Assembly (NCBI RefSeq): GCF_022478115.1
Contig: NZ_JAKGSC010000001.1
Span: forward strand, 930,001-994,000
Origin: Tenacibaculum aquimarinum
GTDB taxonomy: Bacteria; Bacteroidota; Bacteroidia; Flavobacteriales; Flavobacteriaceae
DNA length: 64,000 bases
Direction of reading: 5' to 3'
The notes under the pieces were generated by a model. The model did no database searches. It saw only the letters and a list, made by a program, of their open reading frames with translations, and had not been told where the DNA came from. Below, in pieces: positions 1 to 9,225 of this stretch (positions are counted from its first letter, which is position 1; each line of letters begins with the position of its first letter). The position numbers were made by a program, and so were the translations under genes.

Positions 1-1619
1 GTTTTTGCAGTGTCTGGAATTTGTTTGGTTAATGCTTGGAAATCACTTGTAGAACCAAAGAATAATGGCCCTTTTATGTGTTTGATAAAAACTTCTTCTT
101 GTAAGTTAGCTGGAAATTCTTTTTCGTCGTCCCAAGCTTCTTCTTTTAATGATTTTACATCTGAACGTTCAGCTGTTAAATCACCAATTTTCTTCATAAA
201 CATTAAGGAAGCAATTACTAATCCAATACCAACGGCGTACACTAAGTTCCAGAACGTTGATAAAAGTAATACTACCAACATAATAATAACTTCAGAACTT
301 ACTTTAAAAGGACCAATTTTAGCGTCTCTTGGTAAAGCAGGTATTGCTTTTAAACCTTTATAATCCATTACACCAATACCAACGGTAATTAAAATACCTG
401 CTAATACTGCGGCAGGAATTTTAGATGCAACAGGACCTAAAGCTAACATAATTACTAATAACATAATACCAGCAACCATACCAGAAAGTTTTGTTTTACC
501 TCCAGAGTTAATATTTACAACTGTTCTAATAGTTGCTCCAGCTCCAGGAATACCACCAAAAACTGCGGCAATACTATTTCCAATTCCTTGACCAATTAAT
601 TCCTTATTCGGTTTGTGTTTGGTCTTGGTCATATTATCTGCTACAACAGATGTTAAAAGTGAATCTATGGCACCTAATAATGCTAAAGTTAACGCTGTAA
701 AAATATATGGCGTTACACTACTAAAACTAAAGTCTGTAAAAATGCCTAAGTTAGGAACAGGAAACCCGCCAGGAATTTCTTCTATTGGTCTGTAATCTGG
801 AAAAAAGAAAATAGCAACTACCGTTACCACTAACAATGCAACCAATGTACTTGGAACAGCTGTCGTTATCTTTTTAAATCCGTAGATAATTACAATGGTT
901 CCTAAAGCTAATAAAAGCTCTAACCAATTGATGTTTTGTAATGCTCTACCCAAAACTTTAAAAGTTCCCATAACACCAGAAGCTTCTTTACCTGCTAATG
1001 TTTTACTTTCTCTTAAAATATCATCTTGCGTTATTTTTCCAGCTCTATCTACTGTTTCTTTAAAGTTTTCTAAAACTAGAATACCTTCTCCAGCTTCTTC
1101 TTTTAATATGTTTTCAAGAATTATTTCTTCCGCTTGCGGTTTAAATTGTTCTACAAATTGAGCGTCTTCTTTTGCATAATAACCTACGGCAGGTAAAATT
1201 TGAGTTACTAAAATGATAACTCCAATTGCGGTCATAAACCCAGAAACTACAGGGTACGGAATGTAGCGTATGTATTTACCTAAACCAATTAAACCTAAAC
1301 CAACTTGTAATAAACCTGCTAATAAAAATACAGTTAAAATTATTGGTAAAGCTTTTGAAACATCTCCGTCATTTGCAGCTACTAAACCAGCAATTACAAC
1401 CATACTTACGGCAGTCATAGGCGCAGTTGGTCCAGAGATTTGTGTGCTTGTTCCGCCAAATAATGCAGCGAAAAAACTAATAAAAATTGCACCATAAAGA
1501 CCAGCACTTGGTCCTAAACCAGAGGAAACTCCAAAGGCTAGTGCTAAAGGTAAGGCAACAATACCAGCGGTTATACCACCTAAAATATCACCTTTAAGGT
1601 TACTGAATAAATTTTTCAT
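1..1619 (-). CDS. SulP family anion transporter, C-terminus cut by window edge
   Basis: The gene starts at the ATG at 1619 and runs off the left edge after 539 codons without a stop. The N-terminus reads KNLFSNLKGDILGGITAGIV, the SulP signature region, followed by hydrophobic segments and the TM motif GPTAPMTAVS. The last visible ~45 residues (EEVFIKHIKGPLFFGSTSDF) are the start of a STAS domain, so perhaps 60 to 100 residues are missing. SulP proteins carry sulfate, bicarbonate or other anions across the inner membrane; the substrate cannot be read here. A hydrophilic, Glu-rich stretch of about 80 residues (about 145-230) interrupts the membrane region. The gene has its own upstream gap and is probably separate from the Bat operon behind it. 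Confidence 0.93.
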   Translation of the reverse strand, partial: MKNLFSNLKGDILGGITAGIVALPLALAFGVSSGLGPSAGLYGAIFISFFAALFGGTSTQISGPTAPMTAVSMVVIAGLVAANDGDVSKALPIILTVFLLAGLLQVGLGLIGLGKYIRYIPYPVVSGFMTAIGVIILVTQILPAVGYYAKEDAQFVEQFKPQAEEIILENILKEEAGEGILVLENFKETVDRAGKITQDDILRESKTLAGKEASGVMGTFKVLGRALQNINWLELLLALGTIVIIYGFKKITTAVPSTLVALLVVTVVAIFFFPDYRPIEEIPGGFPVPNLGIFTDFSFSSVTPYIFTALTLALLGAIDSLLTSVVADNMTKTKHKPNKELIGQGIGNSIAAVFGGIPGAGATIRTVVNINSGGKTKLSGMVAGIMLLVIMLALGPVASKIPAAVLAGILITVGIGVMDYKGLKAIPALPRDAKIGPFKVSSEVIIMLVVLLLSTFWNLVYAVGIGLVIASLMFMKKIGDLTAERSDVKSLKEEAWDDEKEFPANLQEEVFIKHIKGPLFFGSTSDFQALTKQIPDTAK

Positions 1620-1708
1620 TTATAAATGTTTGATTAGTATCTTTTTCTGAAATTTAAAGAAAGATACAGGGTTAATAATTTTGAATTAAAAATTTTATTG
1701 AATTTGAG

Positions 1709-2005
1709 TTAACTCAATTCTGGAGGAGGCGTATCTAATTTTGGATACTCAGAAACGTAGTTTTTAGTTGTAAAACGCACGTTTTTTTTCTTTTGAATTC
1801 TATTGAATAAAAAAGAGTTTGATGGAGTTGAATTAACTTTAAGTTTAATGTCTTTTAAAGAAACTTTCCCAGTGTTTTCTTCCTCTTCATTTAGGTTTAA
1901 TAAAATGGTAATATCTTGTGTATTATCAACCAGGCTTATTATTGTAGGAGCTACAATTAAACTGGTAAAGAGAAGTAAAAAAAAAGTTGCAACTTTAATT
2001 TTCAA
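1709..2005 (-). CDS. Small hypothetical membrane-anchored or secreted protein
   Basis: This 98-residue protein starts with TTG: an in-frame TAA lies three codons upstream and there is no nearby ATG. Residues 1-25 (KIKVATFFLLLFTSLIVAPT) form a hydrophobic signal or anchor; the rest is polar, with an acidic NEEEEN patch and a short C-terminal PPPELS tail. I do not recognise a family. It follows batE by about 60 bases on the same strand and could be the last gene of the Bat operon, or a separate gene between it and the SulP transporter. The signal-like N-terminus and intact frame argue that it is real; function is unknown. Confidence 0.6.
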   Translation of the reverse strand: MKIKVATFFLLLFTSLIVAPTIISLVDNTQDITILLNLNEEEENTGKVSLKDIKLKVNSTPSNSFLFNRIQKKKNVRFTTKNYVSEYPKLDTPPPELS

Positions 2006-2068
2006 ATTAACTTATGTTTTAAAAAAGCAAAAATAAGAAAGTACACGTTAATAATTGTTAATTTACAA

Positions 2069-2830
2069 CTAAAAAGTGGTTATAATTTTTAAATTTTCAT
2101 CAATAGTCCAACCAATTTTACCATCTGCAAGTTTAATTTTTTTCCAATTATCTACTGTATCTAAAACAAATACTTTTGTGCCTTCATGGATTGTGAAAAC
2201 ATCATTAGAGTTTTCTGTTGGTGCATTTTTAACGTCAACTTCTTCATTAAAAATAATAGCCTCAACAGTATTTTTCTTTAGGTTGAACTGATTATAAGTT
2301 ATAGCTATTGTAGTAATCAATAATAAAAAACTAAGACTACTTAATACAAAAAACAGCCTTTTTCTACTTGGAGTTTCTGCAAAATAGAATACTAAAAATA
2401 AGATAGCTGCCAAGAATGATAATAAGACACAAACAGCTGCCCATTGATTATAGGTGAGTTTTTGTAAGTAGTTTTTATTAAATTGTTGTAACAGCGATTT
2501 TGGTAACTCTTCAATACTATCTAAAGTTAATCTTTTGGCAAAAATTAAATTGTTTTTTGCGTCTGTATTTAGCGGATTTAATTTTAAAGCTTTCTCGTAA
2601 TTATAAACCGTTGGAGCAACTTTATTTAGTTTGTAATAAGCATTTCCTAAGTTGTAATATAACTCAGAAGAAACTTCTTTTTTAGCTTCAATTTGATTGT
2701 AAATATCTATTGCTTCTTGATATTTACCGTCTTTATAGTATGTGTTTGCTGTTTCAAATAATTCATCAGCAGTTTGAGCCCATGAAATATTGGGTATTAA
2801 TAACAGCAAAAAGAAGATTTTTTTCATCAT
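2069..2830 (-). CDS. batE: BatE: TPR and SH3-like aerotolerance operon protein
   Basis: The protein has a signal peptide (1-18, ending SWA), two to three TPR repeats at about 21-101 (LYYNLGNAYYKLNKVAPTVY), two transmembrane helices at about 130-150 and 160-180, and a C-terminal SH3-like domain (about 190-253, with GTKVFVLDTVDNWKKIKLAD). This is the BatE architecture. Bat proteins form an envelope complex linked to oxygen or stress tolerance in Bacteroidetes; the molecular role is not settled. The start overlaps the batD stop by four bases (ATGA), which implies translational coupling. A second ATG at 2827 is equally possible. Confidence 0.9.
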   Translation of the reverse strand: MMKKIFFLLLLIPNISWAQTADELFETANTYYKDGKYQEAIDIYNQIEAKKEVSSELYYNLGNAYYKLNKVAPTVYNYEKALKLNPLNTDAKNNLIFAKRLTLDSIEELPKSLLQQFNKNYLQKLTYNQWAAVCVLLSFLAAILFLVFYFAETPSRKRLFFVLSSLSFLLLITTIAITYNQFNLKKNTVEAIIFNEEVDVKNAPTENSNDVFTIHEGTKVFVLDTVDNWKKIKLADGKIGWTIDENLKIITTF

Positions 2831-4590
2831 AATTGCTTGTCTAATTGTGTTATTACTTGTTTTGCGTTGTTGTATTCTTCTTCCATTTGCAAGTTGGTTA
2901 TTGGTGTGTAACGTGCAAAATCACTAGATTTTAATACATCAATAAATTGAGAAATGGTTGCACTGTCTATTTTCTTATCTTGTAAAAGAAGTGTTATTTT
3001 TTCTCTACTAATATCGGAAGTTTCAATGCCTAACTTGGCTTTTAAATAATTATGTAAAGCTCTTTCTAAGGCTTCGTAAAATGCTTCTTTTTTACCTAGT
3101 TGCTTTTGTGCTTCTGATAAATATTTTTTAGCAAGTTTGTCTGCTTTTCGTAAACGATTACCAATAATATCTCCGTCGCGTTCTTCTTTCTTTTTAGCTA
3201 AGAAAATACCAATAGGAATTGAAAGTAACGGTAAAAGTAACAGCACATAAAATAAATTAGATTTAAAGAAATCATCCTTTTCTAAAGTAGCAAAACTGCT
3301 TGAAGTTTGTATGTATCTAAAATTGTTACCTGTTGCTTTTACAGCTTGTTTGTTAACTGTGTTTTCATCAACTTTAGCAACTAATTCCTTCCCTTCTAAA
3401 ACATCTACATATAAATCTTCAGTTGTTATAGTTTGATATGCTTTTTCCTTCGGATTAAAATACGAAAATGATGTATTTGGAATTTTATATTTCCCCTTGT
3501 ATTCTGGAACTACGGTGTATAAATCGTATACTTCTCCTCGTAAACCGCCAGCGCCAACACTTACTTTTTCTTTCCTTTCTGGTGCATATACTTCCAACTC
3601 TTCAGGAGTTTCAATAGTTGGTAATTCAAATAATTTTAGGTTTCCTTTTCCTTTTACACCTACTTTAATTTGTGAAGATTCGTTTGCTTTAAGTGTGTTT
3701 TTACTTAGCGTTACATCAAAAGAAAACTCACCAACTGCACCTGTAAAATCTTCAGGTTTATTTTCTAATGGTAAATCTTTAACTTGAATTGTTTTTCTTG
3801 CCGATGCAAAATCTCTACGAACTTGACGTGTAATTGGGTTTCCAAAGAAATCTCCACGACCTGTAGGAACCGCTACAACAATATCCATTTTCATAGGATC
3901 AACTGTTAACTTACCAGATTTTGTAGGAATTAAATAGGCTTTGTGTAATACTGCATAACGATAACGTTCTCCATTATATTCGCCAATTTTTGCTTGTATA
4001 CCATTTAGTTTTATTTCTTGATTCCAAAACCCATTATATTGTGGGGCTTGTGTAATTGCATTGTCGTAAATACCAACATTTTCGCTAAAATAAAGGCGAT
4101 ATTCTACATAAATTCCTTCGCCAACATAAGGTCTAGATTTAGATATTTCTGCTACTAAATGTATGTTTTGCTCGGCAATATAATTCGGATCGTTTGGGTT
4201 TTTAGGAACTTTAACAGCTCCTGTAACAATAATTTTTACAGGTTTAGATTGTAATGTTTTTCCTTCTATTTCAATACTTGCACTTGGTATATTAAACTCA
4301 CCTTGTCTTTTAGGTTCAATAATATACGTGTAAGATTGAGAAAAACTTGCCTTACCGTTTATCCAAGATTGACTAACCGATTGACTTGGGCCTCCAACAA
4401 CTTTAAAATTTGTAAAATTTGGCGACTTAAAATTATCTGCTCCTTGTTTGTTTATGGTAAACTGTACACGTAAACGTTGGTTTACGCCCAATTTGTTTTT
4501 ACTAACAGTTGCAGTAAGTTCAGTTTCTTGTGCGGTTGCAATAACAGCTAAAAAACTTAGTATAAATGTTATGTAAAATTTCAACTTCAT
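2827..4590 (-). CDS. batD: BatD family oxygen tolerance protein
   Basis: The protein is 587 residues, usual for BatD. It begins with a signal peptide (LSFLAVIATAQ), followed by a long predicted all-beta periplasmic region with the family opening TATVSKNKLGVNQRLRVQFT. One transmembrane helix sits at about 445-467 (LFYVLLLLPLLSIPIGIFLA), and a cytoplasmic helical tail of about 120 residues follows. It lies between batC (28-base gap) and batE (4-base overlap) in one minus-strand operon. BatD is thought to be a periplasmic scaffold for the VWA proteins BatA and BatB. Identity is confident from architecture and context; the biochemical function of the family is inferred. Confidence 0.93.
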   Translation of the reverse strand: MKLKFYITFILSFLAVIATAQETELTATVSKNKLGVNQRLRVQFTINKQGADNFKSPNFTNFKVVGGPSQSVSQSWINGKASFSQSYTYIIEPKRQGEFNIPSASIEIEGKTLQSKPVKIIVTGAVKVPKNPNDPNYIAEQNIHLVAEISKSRPYVGEGIYVEYRLYFSENVGIYDNAITQAPQYNGFWNQEIKLNGIQAKIGEYNGERYRYAVLHKAYLIPTKSGKLTVDPMKMDIVVAVPTGRGDFFGNPITRQVRRDFASARKTIQVKDLPLENKPEDFTGAVGEFSFDVTLSKNTLKANESSQIKVGVKGKGNLKLFELPTIETPEELEVYAPERKEKVSVGAGGLRGEVYDLYTVVPEYKGKYKIPNTSFSYFNPKEKAYQTITTEDLYVDVLEGKELVAKVDENTVNKQAVKATGNNFRYIQTSSSFATLEKDDFFKSNLFYVLLLLPLLSIPIGIFLAKKKEERDGDIIGNRLRKADKLAKKYLSEAQKQLGKKEAFYEALERALHNYLKAKLGIETSDISREKITLLLQDKKIDSATISQFIDVLKSSDFARYTPITNLQMEEEYNNAKQVITQLDKQL

Positions 4591-4618
4591 AATTCTTTAA
4601 AACGGCAAAAATAACATT

Positions 4619-5413
4619 TTACCAGTCTTTTTCTTGTTTTACTTTCTTACCTTTTGCTTTTTTAGCATTCATCTTTTTCTGGGTCTTTTTTTCTTCATTA
4701 TTAAGACTTTCTAAAAGTTGCTTCATTTGTTGAGGCGTCATTTTTCCTTGTTGTGGCTTAGGTTCTTGTTTTTTCTTGTCTTTATTTTTATCCTGCTTGT
4801 CATCACCTTTGCCATCTTTATCATCTTTCTTTTTATCCTTGTCGTCGCCGTCTTTCTTATCTTTATCCTTGTCTTTATTTTTATCGTCCTTTTTCTTGTC
4901 GTCTTTTTTGTCCTTATTTTTATCCTTGTTCTTGTCGTCTTTCTTATCCTTATTTTCTTTGTCTAATAGTTGTTGTGCAACTGCAAGGTTATAACGAGTT
5001 TCATCATCTTTAGGATTATTTCTTAACGAGTTTTTATAAGCATCTACAGCAGGTTGATATTGTTTTTGCTCCATCATTGCGTTACCAATATTGTGATATG
5101 CTTCTGCTTTGGCAAACTTATCTTTTGCTGTTTTTGCGGTTAATTCGTATTGAGGAACAGCTTCTTTGTAATTTTTTTCTTGGTATAAAGCGTTTCCTAA
5201 ATTGTAGTTTCCTTTTTGATATTTGCTGTTTTTGCCCAATGCTTTTTTATAGGCTACGGAAGCATCTACATATTTTTGCTTGTTATATAAATCGTTTCCA
5301 TCTCGTAATAAAGCACGTGCTTCTCTTTGAAGTTTAAGCGTGTCTTGTTGTGCTAAAATTCCAGTAGAAGTTAGCATTAAAAGGAATAAAAGTATGTTTT
5401 TAAAAATCTTCAT
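4619..5413 (-). CDS. batC: BatC: TPR protein with long Lys/Asp-rich tract
   Basis: I place the start at the ATG at 5413, one base after the batB stop, because it gives a clean signal peptide (KIFKNILLFLLMLTSTGILA); the longer frame from 5473 would overlap batB by about 60 bases. Three TPR repeats (about 26-145) are followed by roughly 70 residues made almost only of Lys, Asp and Asn (DKNKDKKDDKKKDDKNKDKD), then the conserved BatC tail MTPQQMKQLLESLNNEEKK. The charged tract is encoded by A/G-rich near-repeats, and the long open frames on the other strand here are its shadows. Predicted periplasmic adaptor of the Bat complex. Confidence 0.9.
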   Translation of the reverse strand: MKIFKNILLFLLMLTSTGILAQQDTLKLQREARALLRDGNDLYNKQKYVDASVAYKKALGKNSKYQKGNYNLGNALYQEKNYKEAVPQYELTAKTAKDKFAKAEAYHNIGNAMMEQKQYQPAVDAYKNSLRNNPKDDETRYNLAVAQQLLDKENKDKKDDKNKDKNKDKKDDKKKDDKNKDKDKDKKDGDDKDKKKDDKDGKGDDKQDKNKDKKKQEPKPQQGKMTPQQMKQLLESLNNEEKKTQKKMNAKKAKGKKVKQEKDW

Positions 5414-5414
5414 T

Positions 5415-6455
5415 TTACTTCTTTTCTTCGTTAAATAAATCAACTTTACGTAACCATTTTGTTTTTTTATCAAATAGAAAAATGTCTAATAATAAAAACA
5501 AAATACCAATACCAATAAACCATTGAAATTGGTCTTTATAGTCAGAAAATTGTTTTGTTTCAAACTCACTTTTTTGCGCATTTGAAATAATGTTTTCTAT
5601 AATTTTTACAGGATTATCAGTTTTGTTTCCGTCTATATAATTTCCATCAGAAGCATCTGCAATTCCTTGTAAAACATCAGATTTACGTTTTGTAATTACG
5701 GTTTCTCCTTTGTTATCTTTTTTATAACCAATAAGCGAGCCATTAATTTTCATAGGAATTGGTGCGCCTTCTTCTTTTCCAACACCAATTGTGTAGACTT
5801 TTACGCCTTCGTTGGCAATATTTTGTGCTACTTGTTTGGTTTCTTCTTGATGATCTTCTCCATCAGAAATAATGATTAAAAAACGATTTGTTTGTTCATC
5901 ATTATCGTAATAAGTTTTAGCCAAATTTAGCGCTTCATTTATTGCTGTTCCTTGACTAGAAACTAAATCTGGATTTGCATTTTGTAAAAACATTTTTGCA
6001 GCTCCATGATCGGTTGTAATTGGTAAAAGCGGATATGCATTACCTGCGTAAATTATAATTCCAACTCTATCGCTACCTAATTTATCAATAATTTTAGAGA
6101 TAATTTGTTTTGATTTTTCTAATCTGTTTGGCGCAATATCTTCTGCCAACATACTTCTAGAAACATCCAATGCAAAAACTACATCTACACCTTCTCTTTT
6201 AACAGTTTGTAGCTTAGTTCCCATTTTAGGATTTACCAAAGAAACTATTAAAAAAGCGATTCCAATTAACAAGAAAACTAACTTTAAAGTAGTTTTAAAC
6301 GTTGATGAATTTGGTGCTAGTCTTTCTAATAAATCTGAATTAGCAAATTTCTTCTGGGTGCTTTTTTTCCACCATAAAACCAACAGAAAAACAACAATCA
6401 TTACAGGAATAACTGCTAGTAAATAAAAATATATTGGTTCTTCTAATTTGTACAT
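5415..6455 (-). CDS. batB: BatB: membrane-anchored von Willebrand factor A protein
   Basis: The protein is 346 residues, with two N-terminal transmembrane helices (about 10-28 and 57-74), a VWA domain whose metal-ion site DVSRS lies at residues 97-101 with later TAI and SDGED elements, and a C-terminal helix near 318-334. This is the BatA/BatB layout. The VWA domain should face the periplasm and bind a divalent metal and a protein partner. It sits directly between batA (2-base gap) and batC (1-base gap). BatA and BatB are paralogues; I assign this one as BatB by its second position. Confidence 0.93.
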   Translation of the reverse strand: MYKLEEPIYFYLLAVIPVMIVVFLLVLWWKKSTQKKFANSDLLERLAPNSSTFKTTLKLVFLLIGIAFLIVSLVNPKMGTKLQTVKREGVDVVFALDVSRSMLAEDIAPNRLEKSKQIISKIIDKLGSDRVGIIIYAGNAYPLLPITTDHGAAKMFLQNANPDLVSSQGTAINEALNLAKTYYDNDEQTNRFLIIISDGEDHQEETKQVAQNIANEGVKVYTIGVGKEEGAPIPMKINGSLIGYKKDNKGETVITKRKSDVLQGIADASDGNYIDGNKTDNPVKIIENIISNAQKSEFETKQFSDYKDQFQWFIGIGILFLLLDIFLFDKKTKWLRKVDLFNEEKK

Positions 6456-6457
6456 TG

Positions 6458-7465
6458 TTATATAAAACTCTTAAATACTGTGTTTCTTAAAATGAATTCT
6501 AGTAATAATAAAACTAAGCCAAGTAATACTAAATCTCGATACTTTTCTTGGTAATTATAGTATTTGAATTCCTCTATTTTTGTTTTTTCTAGCTTGTCAA
6601 TTTCATCATAAATTTCTATTAATTTTGAATTGTCTGTAGCTCTAAAATATTTTCCTTCGGTTTCTTTTGCAATGTGTTTTAACAACGCTTCGTCAATTTC
6701 TACCTGTTGTTTTCTAAATGATAATTTACCCGTTCTTGGATCTTTACTCCATGGAAAATCTGCCATTCCGTTCGTTCCAATTCCAATTGTGTATGTTTTT
6801 ATTTTTAACTCTTTAGCAAGTTCAGCTGCAGTTCTTGGATCAATGTTCCCGGAGTTATTTACACCATCAGTTAGCAAAATAATTACCTTACTTTTTGCTT
6901 TGCTTTCTTTTAGTCTATTTACAGCAGAACCTAATCCCATTCCAATTGCGGTTCCACCTTCTAATTGTCCCCATTTAATTTCAGAAATGGTTCTTTTTAC
7001 AATTGATTTATCGCTTGTAATTGGTGTTTGTGTAAAGCTTTCTCCAGCATAAATTACAATACCAATTCTGTCATTTGGTCTTCTATTAACAAATTCCGCA
7101 GCTACTTTTTTAAGAGCCTCTAATCGGTTTGGTTTTAAATCTTTTGCTAACATACTTGCTGAAACATCAATTGCCATAACAATATCAATTCCACGGTTTG
7201 TTTTTGTTTTTTTACTTACCGAAACATTTCTTGGTCGTGCCAATGCAACTATAAAAGCTGTTAAGGCTAATAAGCGCAACAAGTAGAGTAGTGGTTTTAA
7301 CTTCGGAAGAAAAGAACCTTTAACATTAAAGCCTTTTATACTTGGTATTGTAAGTTGTGCACTTTCTCTTTTTCTGCTAAAAAAATACCACAAAGCAAGT
7401 AATGGAATTGCTATAAGCAACCACAAAAACTCTGGACTATGAAACTCGAAATTACTCCAATTCAT
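6458..7465 (-). CDS. batA: BatA: membrane-anchored von Willebrand factor A protein
   Basis: The protein is 335 residues with N-terminal helices at about 14-30 and 57-76, then a VWA domain with the MIDAS motif DVSAS at 100-104 and the later TDGVNNSGN loop, ending with a C-terminal hydrophobic helix (LVLLGLVLLLLEFIL). It is the first of the two adjacent VWA paralogues, so BatA. Its start overlaps the end of the upstream accessory gene by 14 bases, consistent with tight operon organisation. The likely role is a metal-dependent adhesion module in the Bat envelope complex driven by the MoxR ATPase encoded upstream. Confidence 0.93.
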   Translation of the reverse strand: MNWSNFEFHSPEFLWLLIAIPLLALWYFFSRKRESAQLTIPSIKGFNVKGSFLPKLKPLLYLLRLLALTAFIVALARPRNVSVSKKTKTNRGIDIVMAIDVSASMLAKDLKPNRLEALKKVAAEFVNRRPNDRIGIVIYAGESFTQTPITSDKSIVKRTISEIKWGQLEGGTAIGMGLGSAVNRLKESKAKSKVIILLTDGVNNSGNIDPRTAAELAKELKIKTYTIGIGTNGMADFPWSKDPRTGKLSFRKQQVEIDEALLKHIAKETEGKYFRATDNSKLIEIYDEIDKLEKTKIEEFKYYNYQEKYRDLVLLGLVLLLLEFILRNTVFKSFI

Positions 7466-8399
7466 CTTCTGTAATTATAGGTTTAGGTTTCAAATTAGCA
7501 ATAATGTTTTCTGCATCTTTTCGGTCTTCTTCAATTTCTAAAGCCATTGGTTTAGATTTTGCGAATTTTACTAAATCGGCTTCTTGTAATAATCCTTTTA
7601 GTGTTTTAATTGTTTCTTTTGAAGTTTCAATAGATTTTATGTTATTAAAATCTACTAAAGTATCTATTACCTCATCTGTGGTACTTTCTAAAGCAGGAAT
7701 ATTTAATTCACGTTCAATGTATCCACGTACAATATCCGTTAATTCACTATAGTATTTTTTAACATGATTGTTTTGCCACAATAACTTTTCATCTAATTGT
7801 TGTAGTTTTTCCATTGCTTCTTCAAAAGGAGCTAAAGTTGGAACAATAATCAATTCTTCTTCCTCTTTTTTCTTACGGAAAAAGAAATAATATACCAATA
7901 ATCCAATTACAATAAGTGCAGCTAGAATCCAGTAAATAAGATTCTTAAAATCATCAAATTGATATGGTTCAGATTTTATGCCTTTAATGGCAAATTTTTT
8001 CACTTTAGTAGTATCAACTGCTACGGTTGCTACATTTACCAATAAGCTGTCAGTTAAAAATGCCTGATTTTTTATAAATACTTGCTGTTGTGGAATGTAA
8101 AATGCACCACTATCAAAACCTGTTAAAATATATTTTCTAATTAAACTGTTTTTAACGGTGTCTATTTTGGTTGAGTCAACAACTTCTAAGCCTTTTAAAG
8201 CTAATTTTGGGATAATAACATTTTCCGTTTCATTAATAGAAATTTTATATTGAAACTGCTCTCCAATTCTAATATTTGCAGTATCAATTTCCACTTTAAC
8301 TTGAGAAAATCCAAGAAAGGAAACAAAAAATAATATGTAAAATAATGCTTTTTTCAATGTATTATTTGTGTTTAAAATAGCCAAGTAATTTTTTAACAT
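7452..8399 (-). CDS. Bat operon accessory membrane protein, DUF4381-like tail
   Basis: A hydrophobic signal (KKALFYILFFVSFLGFSQ) precedes a periplasmic beta-rich region with a BatD-like opening (VEIDTANIRIGEQFQYKISI). One transmembrane helix follows at about 158-177, then a charged tail with the DUF4381-like stretch VKKYYSELTDIVRGYIEREL. It sits between the DUF58 gene and batA, where flavobacterial Bat operons carry such a protein. The ATG at 8399 overlaps the DUF58 gene by 38 bases and leaves 14 odd residues before the signal peptide. A TTG at 8357, four bases after the DUF58 stop, would start exactly at the signal and may be the true start. Confidence 0.82.
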   Translation of the reverse strand: MLKNYLAILNTNNTLKKALFYILFFVSFLGFSQVKVEIDTANIRIGEQFQYKISINETENVIIPKLALKGLEVVDSTKIDTVKNSLIRKYILTGFDSGAFYIPQQQVFIKNQAFLTDSLLVNVATVAVDTTKVKKFAIKGIKSEPYQFDDFKNLIYWILAALIVIGLLVYYFFFRKKKEEEELIIVPTLAPFEEAMEKLQQLDEKLLWQNNHVKKYYSELTDIVRGYIERELNIPALESTTDEVIDTLVDFNNIKSIETSKETIKTLKGLLQEADLVKFAKSKPMALEIEEDRKDAENIIANLKPKPIITEDELE

Positions 8400-9225
8400 A
8401 ACTCTCGTCTATACGAGTATTTATAGTTCCTGCGCCACTTTTTTTAAAGGTTGAAATAAAATAATCTGAAAGCCTTAATGCGTTAGCTTTATAACTAGTT
8501 CTTACTGCTTTTGATGAAGTGTTAACTAAACTTACTTGTCCGCTTTCAGCATCTAACATTGGTACCATTCCTAAATTCGGAATTTCCTCATCGTGTTTGT
8601 CATACACTCTAATTCCTGTTACATCATGTTTGTTTCCAGCAATTTTTAAAGTACGTTCATAATCATCATCCATAAAATCAGACAACATAAAAACAATGGC
8701 TCTTTTCTTCATTACGTTAGAGAGAAACTTAAACGCTTCAGCAATATTAGTTTGCTTACTTTTTGGTTTAAATTCAATTAATTCTCTAATAATTCTTAAA
8801 ACGTGACTTCTTCCTTTTTTAGGTGGAATGTATAGTTCTATAGCATCCGAAAACAGTATTAAACCAACTTTATCGTTATTTTGAATTGCTGAAAATGCTA
8901 ACGTTGCAGCAATTTCTGTAACAGTATCTTTTTTAAATTGATCTTTGGTTCCAAAAAGTTCTGATCCAGAAACGTCAACCATCAACATCATGGTTAGCTC
9001 TCTTTCTTCTTCAAAAACTTTTATATAAGTTTCGTTGTAACGTGCAGTAACATTCCAATCTATAGCTCTAATATCATCGCCATATTGGTATTGTCGCACT
9101 TCAGAAAACGTCATACCACGACCTTTAAATGTCGAATGATATTCGCCTCCAAAAATATGATTAGACAAACGTTTAGTCTTAATCTCTATTTTACGAACTT
9201 TTTTAAGTAATTCTTTTGTATCCAT
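8362..9225 (-). CDS. DUF58 domain protein of the MoxR/Bat operon
   Basis: The protein is 287 residues with the DUF58 signature GDDIRAIDWNVTARYNETYI in its N-terminal third and a degenerate VWA-like fold behind it (MMLMVDVSGSELFG, then MLSDFMDD). There is no signal peptide or membrane helix, so it should be cytoplasmic. DUF58 proteins almost always accompany MoxR ATPases and are thought to be partners in assembling or activating the membrane VWA proteins. It lies 49 bases downstream of moxR; the spacer holds short imperfect repeats. Family assignment is firm, molecular role unknown. Confidence 0.94.
   Translation of the reverse strand: MDTKELLKKVRKIEIKTKRLSNHIFGGEYHSTFKGRGMTFSEVRQYQYGDDIRAIDWNVTARYNETYIKVFEEERELTMMLMVDVSGSELFGTKDQFKKDTVTEIAATLAFSAIQNNDKVGLILFSDAIELYIPPKKGRSHVLRIIRELIEFKPKSKQTNIAEAFKFLSNVMKKRAIVFMLSDFMDDDYERTLKIAGNKHDVTGIRVYDKHDEEIPNLGMVPMLDAESGQVSLVNTSSKAVRTSYKANALRLSDYFISTFKKSGAGTINTRIDESYVKKLLGYFKHK

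Noticed and set aside
4718..4994. Long hydrophobic or Ser/Leu-rich frames on the plus strand
   Set aside because: They are shadows of the Lys/Asp/Asn tract of batC, whose A/G-rich codons give T/C-rich open frames on the other strand.
5414..5473. Start of batC at 5473
   Set aside because: It would overlap batB by about 60 bases and place a poor 20-residue segment ahead of a clear signal peptide.
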